In this document: positions 54,284 through 62,765 of the stretch, in pieces | Numbering within the stretch: the stretch's first letter is position 1 | Layout of the letters: each line of letters starts with the position of its first letter | From: Nocardiopsis sp. FR4 | GTDB lineage: Bacteria > Actinomycetota > Actinomycetes > Streptosporangiales > Streptosporangiaceae | NCBI RefSeq assembly: GCF_009830945.1 | Contig: NZ_VWVV01000012.1 | Location: 1-64,000, forward strand | Reading direction: 5' to 3' | Length of the DNA: 64,000 nucleotides | Program-made: the position numbers and the translations under genes | The notes under the pieces: generated by a model | The model's database searches: none | What the model was told of the DNA's origin: nothing | What the model saw: only the letters and a program-made list of their open reading frames with translations

Positions 54284-54319
54284 GGCGGAGGCTGGAATTC
54301 CAGCCTCCGCCGCTTTTGT
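54284..54319 (+). terminator. Intrinsic terminator after rsrA
   Basis: A 28-base perfect palindrome (54284-54311, arms GGCGGAGGCTGGAA and its complement) followed by GCTTTTGTG. Being fully symmetrical it could also act in the other direction. Confidence 0.85.
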
Positions 54320-54872
54320 GTGCTCTTGCGAGCCAAGATCCTTAATTGATGAATTATGGCGGCCTCTGCGAGTTTTGTAGTATTTTGCGGGAATGTGTCA
54401 TCGAACCTCCCGCGCCTGTCGGGGTTTTGGTCAGGTGCCTTCCTCGGGGGCGCGGGGAGAGCTCTTCGACACGCCCGGGCGCGCCCGGGTCCCTGTTGGC
54501 TGTAATCGACTCGGAATGATTTTTCCTGCGGCTTCCAGGACGTGTTCCATGCAGTTACTATCTGTAGTCATACCTGGTGGTCACGGCCGGTGGAGAGTGG
54601 GGTGGGGGCATGCCCAGGGAGGTCCGGCGTCCGGCCCCCGGCGCGGTGTCCTCACGTAGAGTAATAAAATAGATCCACTAATTGAATTCGTAATTCCATA
54701 GTCCGGAACTTGGCGCTGCTTCGGGTGTCCGTGTCGAGGGTAGTTCGGGTTGTGGGCAATCGGGTTGCCGCCGTGGCCCGTTAAACTGGACGCCATATCC
54801 AACGAATGGGGTAATTTACGCGGCGTGCCCGGGGAAATAGCGGTGCGTCTGCGTTGGGGAGAGGGGACAACG
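54320..54872. other. AT-rich intergenic region upstream of the HD-domain genes
   Basis: These 550 bases contain the lowest-GC stretches of the window, at 54333-54390 and 54655-54715, the second including GTAATAAAATAGAT and the inverted repeat GAATT-CGT-AATTC. No long gene is present. Such islands in GC-rich actinobacteria are often promoters silenced by Lsr2-like proteins; that is inference. Several promoter-like AT words exist but no unique -35/-10 pair. Confidence 0.5.
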
Positions 54873-54950
54873 ATGTTCGTTAGTATGCTCTACGTCGCTA
54901 TGGCAACTGTTTGGGTGGTATCCGCCTTCACGGGATGGTCCTGGTGGTAG
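54873..54950 (+). CDS. Possible 25-residue membrane micropeptide
   Basis: A short frame behind GGGGAGAGGGGAC at good spacing. It encodes one hydrophobic helix (VSMLYVAMATVWVVSAFTGW) ending in two Trp. It precedes the membrane HD-GYP gene by 56 bases on the same strand and could be its small partner or a leader peptide. No homologue is known to me; support is the ribosome binding site and hydrophobicity only. Confidence 0.45.
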   Translation: MFVSMLYVAMATVWVVSAFTGWSWW

Positions 54951-55006
54951 AACAGAACCGGTGAAATCATGACAGTCCGGTCGTTGTCGGCGGGGGGTGA
55001 ACGGGG

Positions 55007-56437
55007 GTGCGGGCTCTTCCTGGGGGCGCGCGTGTCTACGTCGGAATCATCGTGGTCAGTGCTGTCACCGTCATGCTCATCGGTCCCTACGCGGGACTGG
55101 ATCTGCGCACGCTGGCCCTGATCGCGATTCTGTTCGTGGTCGCCGAGTCGATCAGCACCGCCGTGCTCACCGGCGTCAAGGCGGGCATCTCACCGAGCTC
55201 GGCGGTCTCCCTCGCCGCGGTCGTCCTGGTGGGGCCCGTCGGAGCGGCGGTGGTCGGTTTCGCCTCCTGCCTGTCCATCCGCAGGCAGAACCTGGTCAAG
55301 CGGGTCTTCAACGGCGCGCAGTTCGCCCTGGCCGCCTACGCGGCCGGACACGTCTACCTCTTGCTCGGCGGCACGGTGGGCGAGCCGGCCCGGGAGGACT
55401 TCCCGGCCATCGTCTTCCCCTACGTGGCCGCGGTCCTGACCCACTCCCTGGTCAACTCGGTGCTCATCGCCGTCCTGATGTGGACGCTGGGCGCCGTGCG
55501 GTCCGACGGGCCCCGGAGCAGGTTCCACTGGCGACCCCTGGTGGCGGTCGAGCTGTCCTCCATGGGCTACCAGATGCTCGGTCTGGCCATCGCGGCGGTC
55601 TGGGGCGGGGTCGGCCTCGTCGCCCCCCTGCTCGTGCTGCTGCCGCTGTTCATCGCGCGCTGGACCTTCGCCCAGCAGCTGAACGAGACCCGAGCGCACG
55701 AGGCCACCCTGGCCACCCTGTGCCAGGCGGTGGAGACCAAGGACTACTACACGCGGGGCCACTGCATGCGCGTCGCGGAGGCCGCCGCCATGATCGCCCG
55801 CGAACTGGGTATGCCCGCCGAACGGGTACAGAAGATCCGGTACGCCGGGATGCTGCACGACATCGGCAAGCTCGGAGTGCCCACGAAGGTGTTGCAGAAG
55901 ACCGGAAGACTCACCGACGAAGAGTACGCGGCCATCAAGCTCCACCCCACGCGCGGCTACGAGATCGTGCGCGAGATCAGCTTCCTGGACGAGGCCCTGG
56001 CCGGGATCCGGCACCATCACGAACGGCTCGACGGGCGCGGCTACCCCATGGGGCTGGTGGGGATGGAGATCCCCGAGTCCGCACGGGTGATCAGCGTCGC
56101 CGACGTCTTCGACTGCCTGACCTCCACCCGCTCCTACCGCCAGGCGTGGTCGGTGGAGGACGCCATCGCCGAACTCCGGGCCTGCGCCGGGACCCAGTTC
56201 GACCCCAGGATGGTCGAGGCGCTGGTGCGGGCCGTGGAGCGCGAGGGCTGGGAGACCCCCGACATCGTCGAGCCGCCGGGCGGCTGCTACGGCTCCGAGG
56301 CCGCCGAGGAGTCCGCGGCCAGGGCCGCCGCGTCCGCGGAGGGCGCCGGGGAGGCCGAGCTCCCCGCGGCCGACGGGCACGCGGAGCAGGAGCCCGCCGC
56401 CTCGGCCGAGGCAGTTCCGGGTGGGCGTGACCGATGA
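55007..56437 (+). CDS. Membrane HD-GYP-domain phosphodiesterase
   Basis: A 476-residue protein. The N-terminal half has six to seven membrane spans (MASE-like sensor, about 10-215). A coiled linker leads to an HD-GYP domain: TKDYYTRGHCMRVAEAAAMI, the metal site MLHDIGKLGVP near 283, then HHHERLDGRGYP. HD-GYP domains hydrolyse cyclic-di-GMP and all signature residues are present. The C-terminal 60 residues are Ala/Glu-rich and disordered. The GTG start follows a G-rich stretch; it is uncertain by a few codons. The end overlaps the next start (ATGA). Confidence 0.88.
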   Translation: MRALPGGARVYVGIIVVSAVTVMLIGPYAGLDLRTLALIAILFVVAESISTAVLTGVKAGISPSSAVSLAAVVLVGPVGAAVVGFASCLSIRRQNLVKRVFNGAQFALAAYAAGHVYLLLGGTVGEPAREDFPAIVFPYVAAVLTHSLVNSVLIAVLMWTLGAVRSDGPRSRFHWRPLVAVELSSMGYQMLGLAIAAVWGGVGLVAPLLVLLPLFIARWTFAQQLNETRAHEATLATLCQAVETKDYYTRGHCMRVAEAAAMIARELGMPAERVQKIRYAGMLHDIGKLGVPTKVLQKTGRLTDEEYAAIKLHPTRGYEIVREISFLDEALAGIRHHHERLDGRGYPMGLVGMEIPESARVISVADVFDCLTSTRSYRQAWSVEDAIAELRACAGTQFDPRMVEALVRAVEREGWETPDIVEPPGGCYGSEAAEESAARAAASAEGAGEAELPAADGHAEQEPAASAEAVPGGRDR

Positions 56438-57771
56438 TGACACAGAGACAGTCGGACGGTTCCCGGGCCGTCGGCCCGGCGCTCAGCGGACCCGAGGGCG
56501 GCGCCCTGAGCCACCAGCGCCCGCGCGGGCCCCTCTGGCGCACCTCCCGTCCGGTACGCGCGGTGCTGGTCTCCTCGGTGGGGGCCGTGGCCCTGGCCGC
56601 GCTGGTGTGGACCGCGGCCACCGGCTTCGTCGAGCCCTACGTCGCCCTGTCGTTCTGCCTGGTCATCGCGGCCGGTGAGCTGGCCCGGATCACCCTGCCC
56701 GGACACCGCGAGGCGGCGCCGATCGCCTCGGCCGGGGCGATCAGCTACGCGTTCCTGCTGACGCTGGGCTCCGGACCGCTGCACCACTCCGCCTGGCAGG
56801 TGGTGGCGGTGGTGGCCCTGGGCGTGGCCCTGGGCGAGCTGCCGCACATCGCGGTGGGGCGCAGTCCCCGGGTGGAGGACGTGGCCCGCCGGGTGCTCGT
56901 GGCGGCGCTGCTCGCCGTCGCCTTCCGGCCCATGGCCGAACAGTGGGACCTGGTGGGCCCCTCGGTGACGGCGACCCTGCTGATGGCCGCCCTGGTCCTG
57001 GTCACCTGGGCCCTGGACGCGCTGGTGGCGGCCGTGCTGCGGGCCGAGCGCCTGCGCACCCGCCTGGGCGTGGCGGTCCGCGACGAGCTGCGCGCCCAGT
57101 TCGCCACGGGGGCGGCGATCGGCTCCAGCGGTGTGCTCATCGCCCTGGCCTGCACGGTGACCGGCCTGGCCGGACTGCTGGTGTTCACCGCCCCGCTGCT
57201 GGTCTCGCAGGTGGCCTTCCGCCGCCACGCGGAGGTGCGGCGGACCTACCTGGAGACGGTGCGCGCGCTCTCCCGGGTGACCGAGGTCGGGGGGTACGTG
57301 GAGAACGGGCACTCCCGCCGGGTCAGCCACCTGGCGCACGGCATCGCCTGCGAGCTGGGCCTGGCCGAGGCCGAGCTGCTGGAGCTGGAGTACGCGGCGC
57401 TGATGCACGACATCGGCCAGCTGTCCCTGCGCGAGCCCATCGCGGGCGGGGCCACCGTGCTCGCCTCGCCGAGGGAGCAGCGGCGTATCGCCGAGCTCGG
57501 CTCGGCCATCATCCGCGAGACCGGGGTGCTGGACAACGTGGCCGAGATGGTCCGCCGCCAGTGCGAGCCGCTCGCCGGGGACGGTGACGAGGGAGTGCCG
57601 CCGCTGGGCAGCCGGATCATCAAGGTGGCCAACGCCTTCGACGACCTGGTCGGCGAGAACGGCGACGAGGAGCGCCGCGCCGCCGTCCTGGGGCGCCTGC
57701 GCATGGACACCGACAGCGAGTACGACCCCCGGGTGGTGGACGCGTTGGCCACCGTGCTCTCCCGGCTCTGA
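56434..57771 (+). CDS. Membrane protein with degenerate HD domain
   Basis: A 445-residue protein with the same plan as its neighbour: about six membrane spans (45-265), then an HD domain with ENGHSRRVSHLAHGIACELG and the metal motif MHDIGQ. The Lys of HDIGK is Gln and the GYP loop is absent (RQCEPLAGDGDEG instead), so it is probably not an HD-GYP phosphodiesterase. It looks like a diverged tandem duplicate, perhaps a partner or regulatory subunit. Translation is coupled to the previous gene. A second ATG directly follows the first. Confidence 0.82.
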   Translation: MMTQRQSDGSRAVGPALSGPEGGALSHQRPRGPLWRTSRPVRAVLVSSVGAVALAALVWTAATGFVEPYVALSFCLVIAAGELARITLPGHREAAPIASAGAISYAFLLTLGSGPLHHSAWQVVAVVALGVALGELPHIAVGRSPRVEDVARRVLVAALLAVAFRPMAEQWDLVGPSVTATLLMAALVLVTWALDALVAAVLRAERLRTRLGVAVRDELRAQFATGAAIGSSGVLIALACTVTGLAGLLVFTAPLLVSQVAFRRHAEVRRTYLETVRALSRVTEVGGYVENGHSRRVSHLAHGIACELGLAEAELLELEYAALMHDIGQLSLREPIAGGATVLASPREQRRIAELGSAIIRETGVLDNVAEMVRRQCEPLAGDGDEGVPPLGSRIIKVANAFDDLVGENGDEERRAAVLGRLRMDTDSEYDPRVVDALATVLSRL

Positions 57772-57912
57772 ACACCGGAGCAACGTGTCCGAGCGCGCCG
57801 GTGAACCGGTGCGGTTACTTGCAAGTACTGGCTTAGGATCGGCTCGTCAGCCCCGGAAAATCCCCATTAGCGGACGAACCGGGCAGGTATTCGGTTGGAA
57901 GGGGCACACCCG

Positions 57913-58125
57913 ATGGCGCAGATCCACGCCGAGATGGTCGCCAGTATCTTCGAGATCCAGGTCGCCGAGGGCGACCGGGTCGAGGCGGGGGACACCCTGC
58001 TGCTGCTGGAGTCCATGAAGATGGAGATCCCGGTCCTGGCCGAGGAGGCCGGCACCGTGTCCCGTCTGGCCGTCGCCAAGGGCGACGTCGTCCAGGAGGG
58101 CGACCTCCTGGCCGTCGTCGAGTAG
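57913..58125 (+). CDS. Biotin/lipoyl carrier protein (TB7.3-like)
   Basis: A 70-residue biotinyl/lipoyl-attachment domain with the biotin-type signature ESMKMEIP; Lys36 is the modification site. Its small size matches mycobacterial TB7.3 (Rv3221c), a biotinylated protein of unclear role found near sigH-rshA and pdtaS-whiB1, as here. No carboxylase gene is adjacent. GGAAGGGG precedes the ATG; an in-frame start six codons upstream is less likely. Confidence 0.88.
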   Translation: MAQIHAEMVASIFEIQVAEGDRVEAGDTLLLLESMKMEIPVLAEEAGTVSRLAVAKGDVVQEGDLLAVVE

Positions 58126-58146
58126 CGGCGGCGGGGAGGCGGACCG

Positions 58147-58169
58147 CCCGGGGCCTCGGCCACCCCGGG
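58147..58169. terminator. Hairpin between the carrier protein gene and dasR
   Basis: CCCGGGG and CCCCGGG form a 7-bp stem with a nine-base loop between two convergent genes. It probably works in both directions. Confidence 0.45.
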
Positions 58170-58206
58170 TCGACTCCGTATCCTCGCCCGGCACGGCCCG
58201 GACCCC

Positions 58207-58947
58207 TCAGTCCGCGGGGGGACGCAGCCGTGTGACGAACTTGTAGCGGTCGCCCCGGTACAGCGAGCGCACCCACTCCACCGGGTGTCCGTCCCCGTCG
58301 AAGCTGTGCTGGCAGTGCAGCACCAGGGGCAGGCCCACGTCCACGCCCAGCAGGCGCGCCTCGTTGGGGGTGGCCAGGACCGTCTCGATCGAGGCCTCCG
58401 CCTCGGCCAGGGAGACCTCGTAGGCGCTCGCCAGGGCCTCGTAGAGCGAGGCGTAGCGGTCCAGCTGGCGCCGCAGGCCCGGAAAGCGCCGCGCGGCCAG
58501 GTGGGCGGTCTCCACGGCCATCGGCTCGCCGTTGGCCAGCCGCAGCCGCTCGATGCGCAGGACGCGCCCGCCCGACCGGATCGCCAGGAGCTCGGCGAGC
58601 TGGTCGTCGGCGTTGATGTAGCTCACGTCCAGGATGCGGGTGGCGGGGTGCAGCCCGTGCGCGCGCATCTCCTGCGTGTAGCTGGTCAGCTGCAGGACCT
58701 GCGCGACCTTGGGCTTGGCCACGAAGGTGCCCTTGCCCTGGATGCGGAGCAGGCGGCCCTCGACCACCATCTCGGTCAGTGCCTGGCGCACCGTGGTCCG
58801 CGAGGTCCCGAACTGCGTCGCCAGAGCCCGTTCCGGGGGGACCGGGTTGCCCGCGGGCATCGCCTCGATCAGCTCCAGGAGCTGCTTCTTCACTTGGTAG
58901 TACTTCGGCACCCGGGGGTTGCCGTCCAGTGTGCGCTGACCAGTCAT
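58207..58947 (-). CDS. dasR: GntR/HutC-family regulator DasR
   Basis: A 246-residue protein that I recognise as close to Streptomyces DasR, the global GlcNAc regulator: [69 protein letters not shown], then the UTRA domain ending [26 protein letters not shown] binding is relieved by GlcN-6-P. The ATG behind AAGGAGA is chosen over a longer open frame. A dre-like site lies 77 bases upstream, suggesting autoregulation, and the dre pair at 8.7 kb is a likely target. Confidence 0.92.
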   Translation of the reverse strand: MTGQRTLDGNPRVPKYYQVKKQLLELIEAMPAGNPVPPERALATQFGTSRTTVRQALTEMVVEGRLLRIQGKGTFVAKPKVAQVLQLTSYTQEMRAHGLHPATRILDVSYINADDQLAELLAIRSGGRVLRIERLRLANGEPMAVETAHLAARRFPGLRRQLDRYASLYEALASAYEVSLAEAEASIETVLATPNEARLLGVDVGLPLVLHCQHSFDGDGHPVEWVRSLYRGDRYKFVTRLRPPAD

Positions 58948-59023
58948 CGGTCTCCTTCGCCCAAACGCGCGCTTGCCACACGCCCCTCCGGTGTGGTCGG
59001 CACGGCGGGTCCGCGGACCCCCG

Positions 59024-59039
59024 ATTGGTGTGGACCACT
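59024..59039. promoter_or_regulatory. dre-like operator between dasR and pdtaS
   Basis: ATTGGTGTGGACCACT fits the 16-base dre consensus A-n-TGGTCTAGACCA-n-T at all but two core positions. It lies in the divergent promoter region, upstream of both genes, so DasR could control itself and the sensor kinase. Confidence 0.6.
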
Positions 59040-59056
59040 GGTCGAGTGCGTATCCC

Positions 59057-59084
59057 TTGAGTATGCACGCCTTCATGGGATGAT
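59057..59084 (+). promoter_or_regulatory. Possible pdtaS promoter
   Basis: TTGAGT (59057-59062), 16 bases, then GATGAT (59079-59084), ending six bases before the GTG start codon. No Shine-Dalgarno is present, consistent with a leaderless mRNA. Confidence 0.45.
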
Positions 59085-59090
59085 TTGTGA

Positions 59091-60635
59091 GTGCCTCACC
59101 TCAGTGATCTCATCAGACGTCACACGTCACTCAAGCCAGCCGATCTCGAATGGATCCACTCGCTGGTCTCGGACTGGCAGCTCCTGGCCGACCTGTCCTT
59201 CGCCGATCTCGTGCTGTGGGTGCGCCTGCGCGAGGACGACGGCTGGGTGGCGGTCGCCCAGATGCGTCCCACCACCGGACCCACGGCCTTCCAGGACGAC
59301 CTGGTGGAGACCGTCCTGCGGGACGACATGACCGACGTCACGTCCCGATCGGTGCCGCGCGTGGTCGGACGACGGGCGCTGATCGACCGCGCCTGGGCCG
59401 AGGGGCGCATCTGCCGCGACGGCGACCCGGACTGGTCGGGTGGCGTTCCGGTGCGCGAGGAGACCATCCCGGTGCGCCGCCAGGACCGCCTCATCGGGGT
59501 CATCCAGCGCAGCACCAACCTCAGCTCCGCCCGCACCCCGAGCCGCCTGGAGCTGACCTACCTCCAGAGCGCGGGGGACCTCGCGCAGATGATCGCCGAG
59601 GGAGCCTTCCCGTTCAGCGACCAGGAACCGCTGATGGTGCGCTCGCCGCGGGTGGGGGACGGGTTACTGCGCCTGGACCAGAACGGTGAGGTGGTCTACG
59701 CCAGCCCCAACGCCCTGTCGGCCTACCGCAGGCTCGGCCTGACCGCCGACCTGGTGGGCGCCCGGCTGGACCGCACCACGCTGGAGCTGGCCGCCCCGGG
59801 GGAGGCGCGAGACGAGGCGCTCAACTACACCGCCAGCGGCCGGGCGCCCCAGGAGGCGGAGGTGGAGGCGCGCGGGGTGACCGTGCAGCTGCGGGCCATA
59901 CCCCTGGTCATCGACGGGACGCGCATCGGCGCGCTGGTGATGGTACGCGACGTCACCGAGCTGCGCCGCCGTGAGCGCGAGCTCCTGACCAAGGACGCCA
60001 CCATCCGGGAGATCCACCACCGGGTGAAGAACAACCTGCAGACGGTCGCGGCGCTGCTGCGCCTGCAGGCCCGGCGCCTGGACGTGCCCGAGGCGCGGGC
60101 GGCGCTGGACGAGGCCGTCGGGCGGGTGGGCTCCATCGCGATCGTGCACGAGATGCTCTCGCACACGCCCGACGAGGTGGTCGACTTCGACGACATCGCC
60201 GACCGGGTGATGCAGATGGCCGCCGAGGTGTCCTCCACCGGCACCGCGGTGCTGCCGCGCCGGGTCGGCGGTTTCGGCCTGCTCAACGCGCTGGTGGCCA
60301 CGCCGCTGTCGATGGTCCTGGCCGAACTGGTGCAGAACGCCGTGGAACACGGGCTGGGGCAGGGGCCGGGCCAGATCGAGGTGCGGGTACGCCGGTTCGA
60401 CGCCGGACCCGGGTACCCGGGCTCGGGCAGTCTGGAGCTGGCCGTGTCCGACGACGGCGGGGGGCTGCCGGAGGACTTCGACCTGGAGGGCACCACGAGC
60501 CTGGGCCTGCAGATCGTGCGGACCCTCATCGTGGGGGAGTTGGGGGGGACCCTGGCGATCAAGCCCAAGGAGAGCGGCGGAACCGAGGTGGCGATCACCC
60601 TGCCGCTGGAGCACGAGGAGGGGGCGCTGCCCTGA
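59091..60635 (+). CDS. pdtaS: Sensor histidine kinase PdtaS
   Basis: A 514-residue soluble kinase with a GAF domain (about 1-160), a PAS domain (about 185-300), a HisKA_2 dimerisation domain with [21 protein letters not shown] (phospho-His near 309) and a HATPase ([28 protein letters not shown]). It matches the mycobacterial PdtaS layout; its partner PdtaR is an ANTAR-type antiterminator, not in the window. Mycobacterial PdtaS senses copper and nitric oxide. The start is a GTG without Shine-Dalgarno. Confidence 0.93.
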   Translation: MPHLSDLIRRHTSLKPADLEWIHSLVSDWQLLADLSFADLVLWVRLREDDGWVAVAQMRPTTGPTAFQDDLVETVLRDDMTDVTSRSVPRVVGRRALIDRAWAEGRICRDGDPDWSGGVPVREETIPVRRQDRLIGVIQRSTNLSSARTPSRLELTYLQSAGDLAQMIAEGAFPFSDQEPLMVRSPRVGDGLLRLDQNGEVVYASPNALSAYRRLGLTADLVGARLDRTTLELAAPGEARDEALNYTASGRAPQEAEVEARGVTVQLRAIPLVIDGTRIGALVMVRDVTELRRRERELLTKDATIREIHHRVKNNLQTVAALLRLQARRLDVPEARAALDEAVGRVGSIAIVHEMLSHTPDEVVDFDDIADRVMQMAAEVSSTGTAVLPRRVGGFGLLNALVATPLSMVLAELVQNAVEHGLGQGPGQIEVRVRRFDAGPGYPGSGSLELAVSDDGGGLPEDFDLEGTTSLGLQIVRTLIVGELGGTLAIKPKESGGTEVAITLPLEHEEGALP

Positions 60636-60670
60636 GGGCCGCTCCGGCCGAGGGCCGGGGACGGCCGCGT

Positions 60671-60699
60671 ACGGGCCCGGGCGCCGGGGCGGGGCCCGT
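60671..60699. terminator. Hairpin between pdtaS and whiB1
   Basis: ACGGGCCC and GGGCCCGT form a perfect 8-bp stem with a 13-base loop between the convergent genes. Confidence 0.5.
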
Positions 60700-60724
60700 C
60701 AGGGGCGGTGCCGCGATCCGGCCG

Positions 60725-60982
60725 TCAGCTGCGCACCATGGTGCGGTAGGCGCTGCCGCGGCGCTTCTTGATCATGCGGCGCTCGTCCTCGCTGGTGCCG
60801 CCCCAGACGCCGCCGTCCTGGCCGCTCTCCAGGGCCCACTGCAGGCAGGCGGAGCTGACGGGACACCGACCGCAGACGGCCTTGGCCTCCTCGATCTGGA
60901 TCAGTGCGGGGCCGAAATTGCCGATGGGGAAGAAGAGTTCGGGGTCTTCGTCACGGCAGGCAGCGTCGTGGCGCCAGTCCAT
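60725..60982 (-). CDS. whiB1: Iron-sulfur regulator WhiB1
   Basis: An 85-residue WhiB-like protein that binds a nitric-oxide-sensitive [4Fe-4S] cluster through Cys9, Cys37, Cys40 and Cys46 (CGRCPVSSAC). The GVWGG turn near 60 and basic tail KKRRG bind sigma-A and DNA. MDWRHDAACRDEDPELFFP is nearly the canonical WhiB1 N-terminus. The ATG eight bases after AGGAG is preferred to a GTG three codons earlier. A CRP-like site lies upstream. Confidence 0.95.
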   Translation of the reverse strand: MDWRHDAACRDEDPELFFPIGNFGPALIQIEEAKAVCGRCPVSSACLQWALESGQDGGVWGGTSEDERRMIKKRRGSAYRTMVRS

Positions 60983-61017
60983 GCGGTCCACTCCTCACAG
61001 TGAGGCGATCGGGGGCT

Positions 61018-61033
61018 TGTGAAGCTTTTCACG
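61018..61033. promoter_or_regulatory. CRP-like operator upstream of whiB1
   Basis: TGTGAAGCTTTTCACG matches the CRP/FNR-type consensus TGTGA-N6-TCACA at nine of ten defined positions. It ends 36 bases before the whiB1 start. Mycobacterial whiB1 is a known CRP target, so the site is probably functional. Confidence 0.6.
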
Positions 61034-61287
61034 ATCAGGCGCGCGCGGTTACGTTGCGAAGGCCGCCCGGCGGGGAGGTCTCCCACCGGGTGTCCTCCGC
61101 CGGGCCGAGGTCCCTCAGACGTCATCCCACGGCCACGTGGGAAGCCCCTGATTAACCCGCCCGTAACTCGCGGCGATAACTTGAGCGTGACAGGATCGAA
61201 CGGCCCATGCAAGAGCTCCCGAGGCCAAAGGTCCTGATCGGCGTGTCGGGTGCGTCACAGTGGCTGTGAATACGCTCTTCCGCGGAA

Positions 61288-62220
61288 TTAACAGATGATT
61301 CGTAATGCCTTCGGTACAGAGTGGAAGTTGACCTGTTCGCGCTCTCCCAGGTATTCACCGTCGATTTGGAACGCCCTGGGGTGGGACGACGTGATCTCCA
61401 TGTGGTCCTGGTCATGCCAGGTCACGTAGCCGTCGCCGTGTGCGGGCAGGCCTTTGGGAAAGAACATCTGCGAAAGGATCCACCCCGTCAGCGGGGGTGA
61501 GGAGTGGGTCAGCGCGAAAGCGTCCAGGCCCAGCTCGAAACGCGAGGAGGGGGTCGGCTGAAGCGGCAGCGCACCCGCGTAGGTCCACGGCGTGGTGTTG
61601 GTGACCAGCGCGAAATAGGCGCCCACAAGCGATCTTCCGGGTGTGACCACGCTTAGTGACGGGTCCCGGATATCGCCCTGGAAGAAGAGCTTTACCGCCA
61701 CTTCCGCGTACAGCGCCGGGGTCGCCCTGCGGCCGTTGGCCCGCTCGTTCTCCACCTGCTGGACCACGTCGGCGTCCCACCCGAACCCGGCACAGAACGT
61801 GAAGTACCGGTCGTCCCGGTCGCTGGTGATCCGTCCGAGGTTGATCTCGCGCTCGCGGCCCTCGCGCAGGGCCTCCAGCACCACGCCGGTGGCCTCGACC
61901 GGGTCTCCCGGGACGCCCAGCGAGCGGATGAAGACGTTGGCGCTGCCGCCGGGGATCACGGCGTACCGGGGGCGCTTGAGCTCGTCCGGGGTGCTCAGCA
62001 GACCGTTGACCACCTCGTTGACGGTGCCGTCGCCGCCGAGGCTCAGCACCAGGTCGTAGCCGTCGTCCGCCGCCGCCCGGGCCAGTTCGCCCGCGTGGTC
62101 GCGGTACTCGGTCGCGGCGACGGTGACGTCCAGCTCCGAGGCCAGGGCGCCCAGGATCACCTCACGCGTGCGTGACGTGGTCGTGGTCGCCTGCGGATTC
62201 ACGATGAAAAGGGCGCGCAC
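61288..62220 (-). CDS. Diacylglycerol/sphingosine kinase-family lipid kinase
   Basis: A 310-residue protein with the DAGK catalytic fold. The nucleotide loop is LSLGGDGTVNEVVNGLL near 65-82, followed by AVIPGGSANVFIRSLG. The C-terminal half carries the lid and a DGEYLGE motif near the end. It would phosphorylate diacylglycerol or a related lipid at the membrane. A GTG start giving VRALFIVNPQAT is correct: TACACT lies exactly six bases before it, so longer frames are not transcribed from that promoter. The gene follows whiB1 upstream on the same strand but has its own promoter. Confidence 0.88.
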   Translation of the reverse strand: MRALFIVNPQATTTTSRTREVILGALASELDVTVAATEYRDHAGELARAAADDGYDLVLSLGGDGTVNEVVNGLLSTPDELKRPRYAVIPGGSANVFIRSLGVPGDPVEATGVVLEALREGREREINLGRITSDRDDRYFTFCAGFGWDADVVQQVENERANGRRATPALYAEVAVKLFFQGDIRDPSLSVVTPGRSLVGAYFALVTNTTPWTYAGALPLQPTPSSRFELGLDAFALTHSSPPLTGWILSQMFFPKGLPAHGDGYVTWHDQDHMEITSSHPRAFQIDGEYLGEREQVNFHSVPKALRIIC

Positions 62221-62226
62221 CAGGCC

Positions 62227-62232
62227 AGTGTA
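62227..62232 (-). promoter_or_regulatory. -10 box for the leaderless lipid kinase mRNA
   Basis: On the minus strand TACACT is followed by GGCCTG and then the GTG start codon. The hexamer is the same as that before prfB. Confidence 0.55.
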
Positions 62233-62350
62233 GGGCGTGTTCGGTGCGCGGGCCCGGCGGTCGGGGCGTGCGCCCCGCCGCATCGGGGCCGGGTGCGCGG
62301 AGGGAGCGGGCCCGGAGCCGGTCCGCGCGGGGCGCGTATAGGCTCGTCGG

Positions 62351-62740
62351 GTGCCTTCTCGTCCTATCACCATCGTCATCGCCGCCGCGCTGGAGGCCCT
62401 GGTCGGGCTGGCCGCGGCGGTCGGCGGGCTCTACAGCCTCTTCAACACCGTCACCGGACGGGCCTCCGAGCTGACCAGCGCCCTGTCCCTGACCGCGCTG
62501 GGACTCGGAGTGGGCGCCCTGCTGGTCTTCGTCGCCCGCGGCCTCTGGCAGCTGCGGGACTGGGCGCGCACGCCGGTGTTCGTCACGCAGATCTTCCTCG
62601 CCGTGGTCGCCTACTACATGTTCACCAGCGGGCAGTACCTGTACGGCGCGGTGCTCCTGGTCGTGGCGGTGTGCGCCTCGGCGGCGGTCCTGTCGCCGCC
62701 GACGACCGCGGCGCTCTTCCCCGAGGAACGGGGGAAGTAG
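62351..62740 (+). CDS. Small four-span membrane protein
   Basis: A 129-residue integral membrane protein with four hydrophobic segments (about 6-28, 40-63, 75-92, 95-115). I do not know its function; similar small proteins are common in actinobacteria. The GTG start has no Shine-Dalgarno, but TAGGCT ends six bases before it, again a leaderless arrangement. It diverges from the lipid kinase gene and converges with the sigma factor gene, with a short hairpin CCCGC/GCGGG in the gap. Confidence 0.75.
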   Translation: MPSRPITIVIAAALEALVGLAAAVGGLYSLFNTVTGRASELTSALSLTALGLGVGALLVFVARGLWQLRDWARTPVFVTQIFLAVVAYYMFTSGQYLYGAVLLVVAVCASAAVLSPPTTAALFPEERGK

Positions 62741-62765
62741 CGCCACGGTCGCCCGCGGCGGCGGG

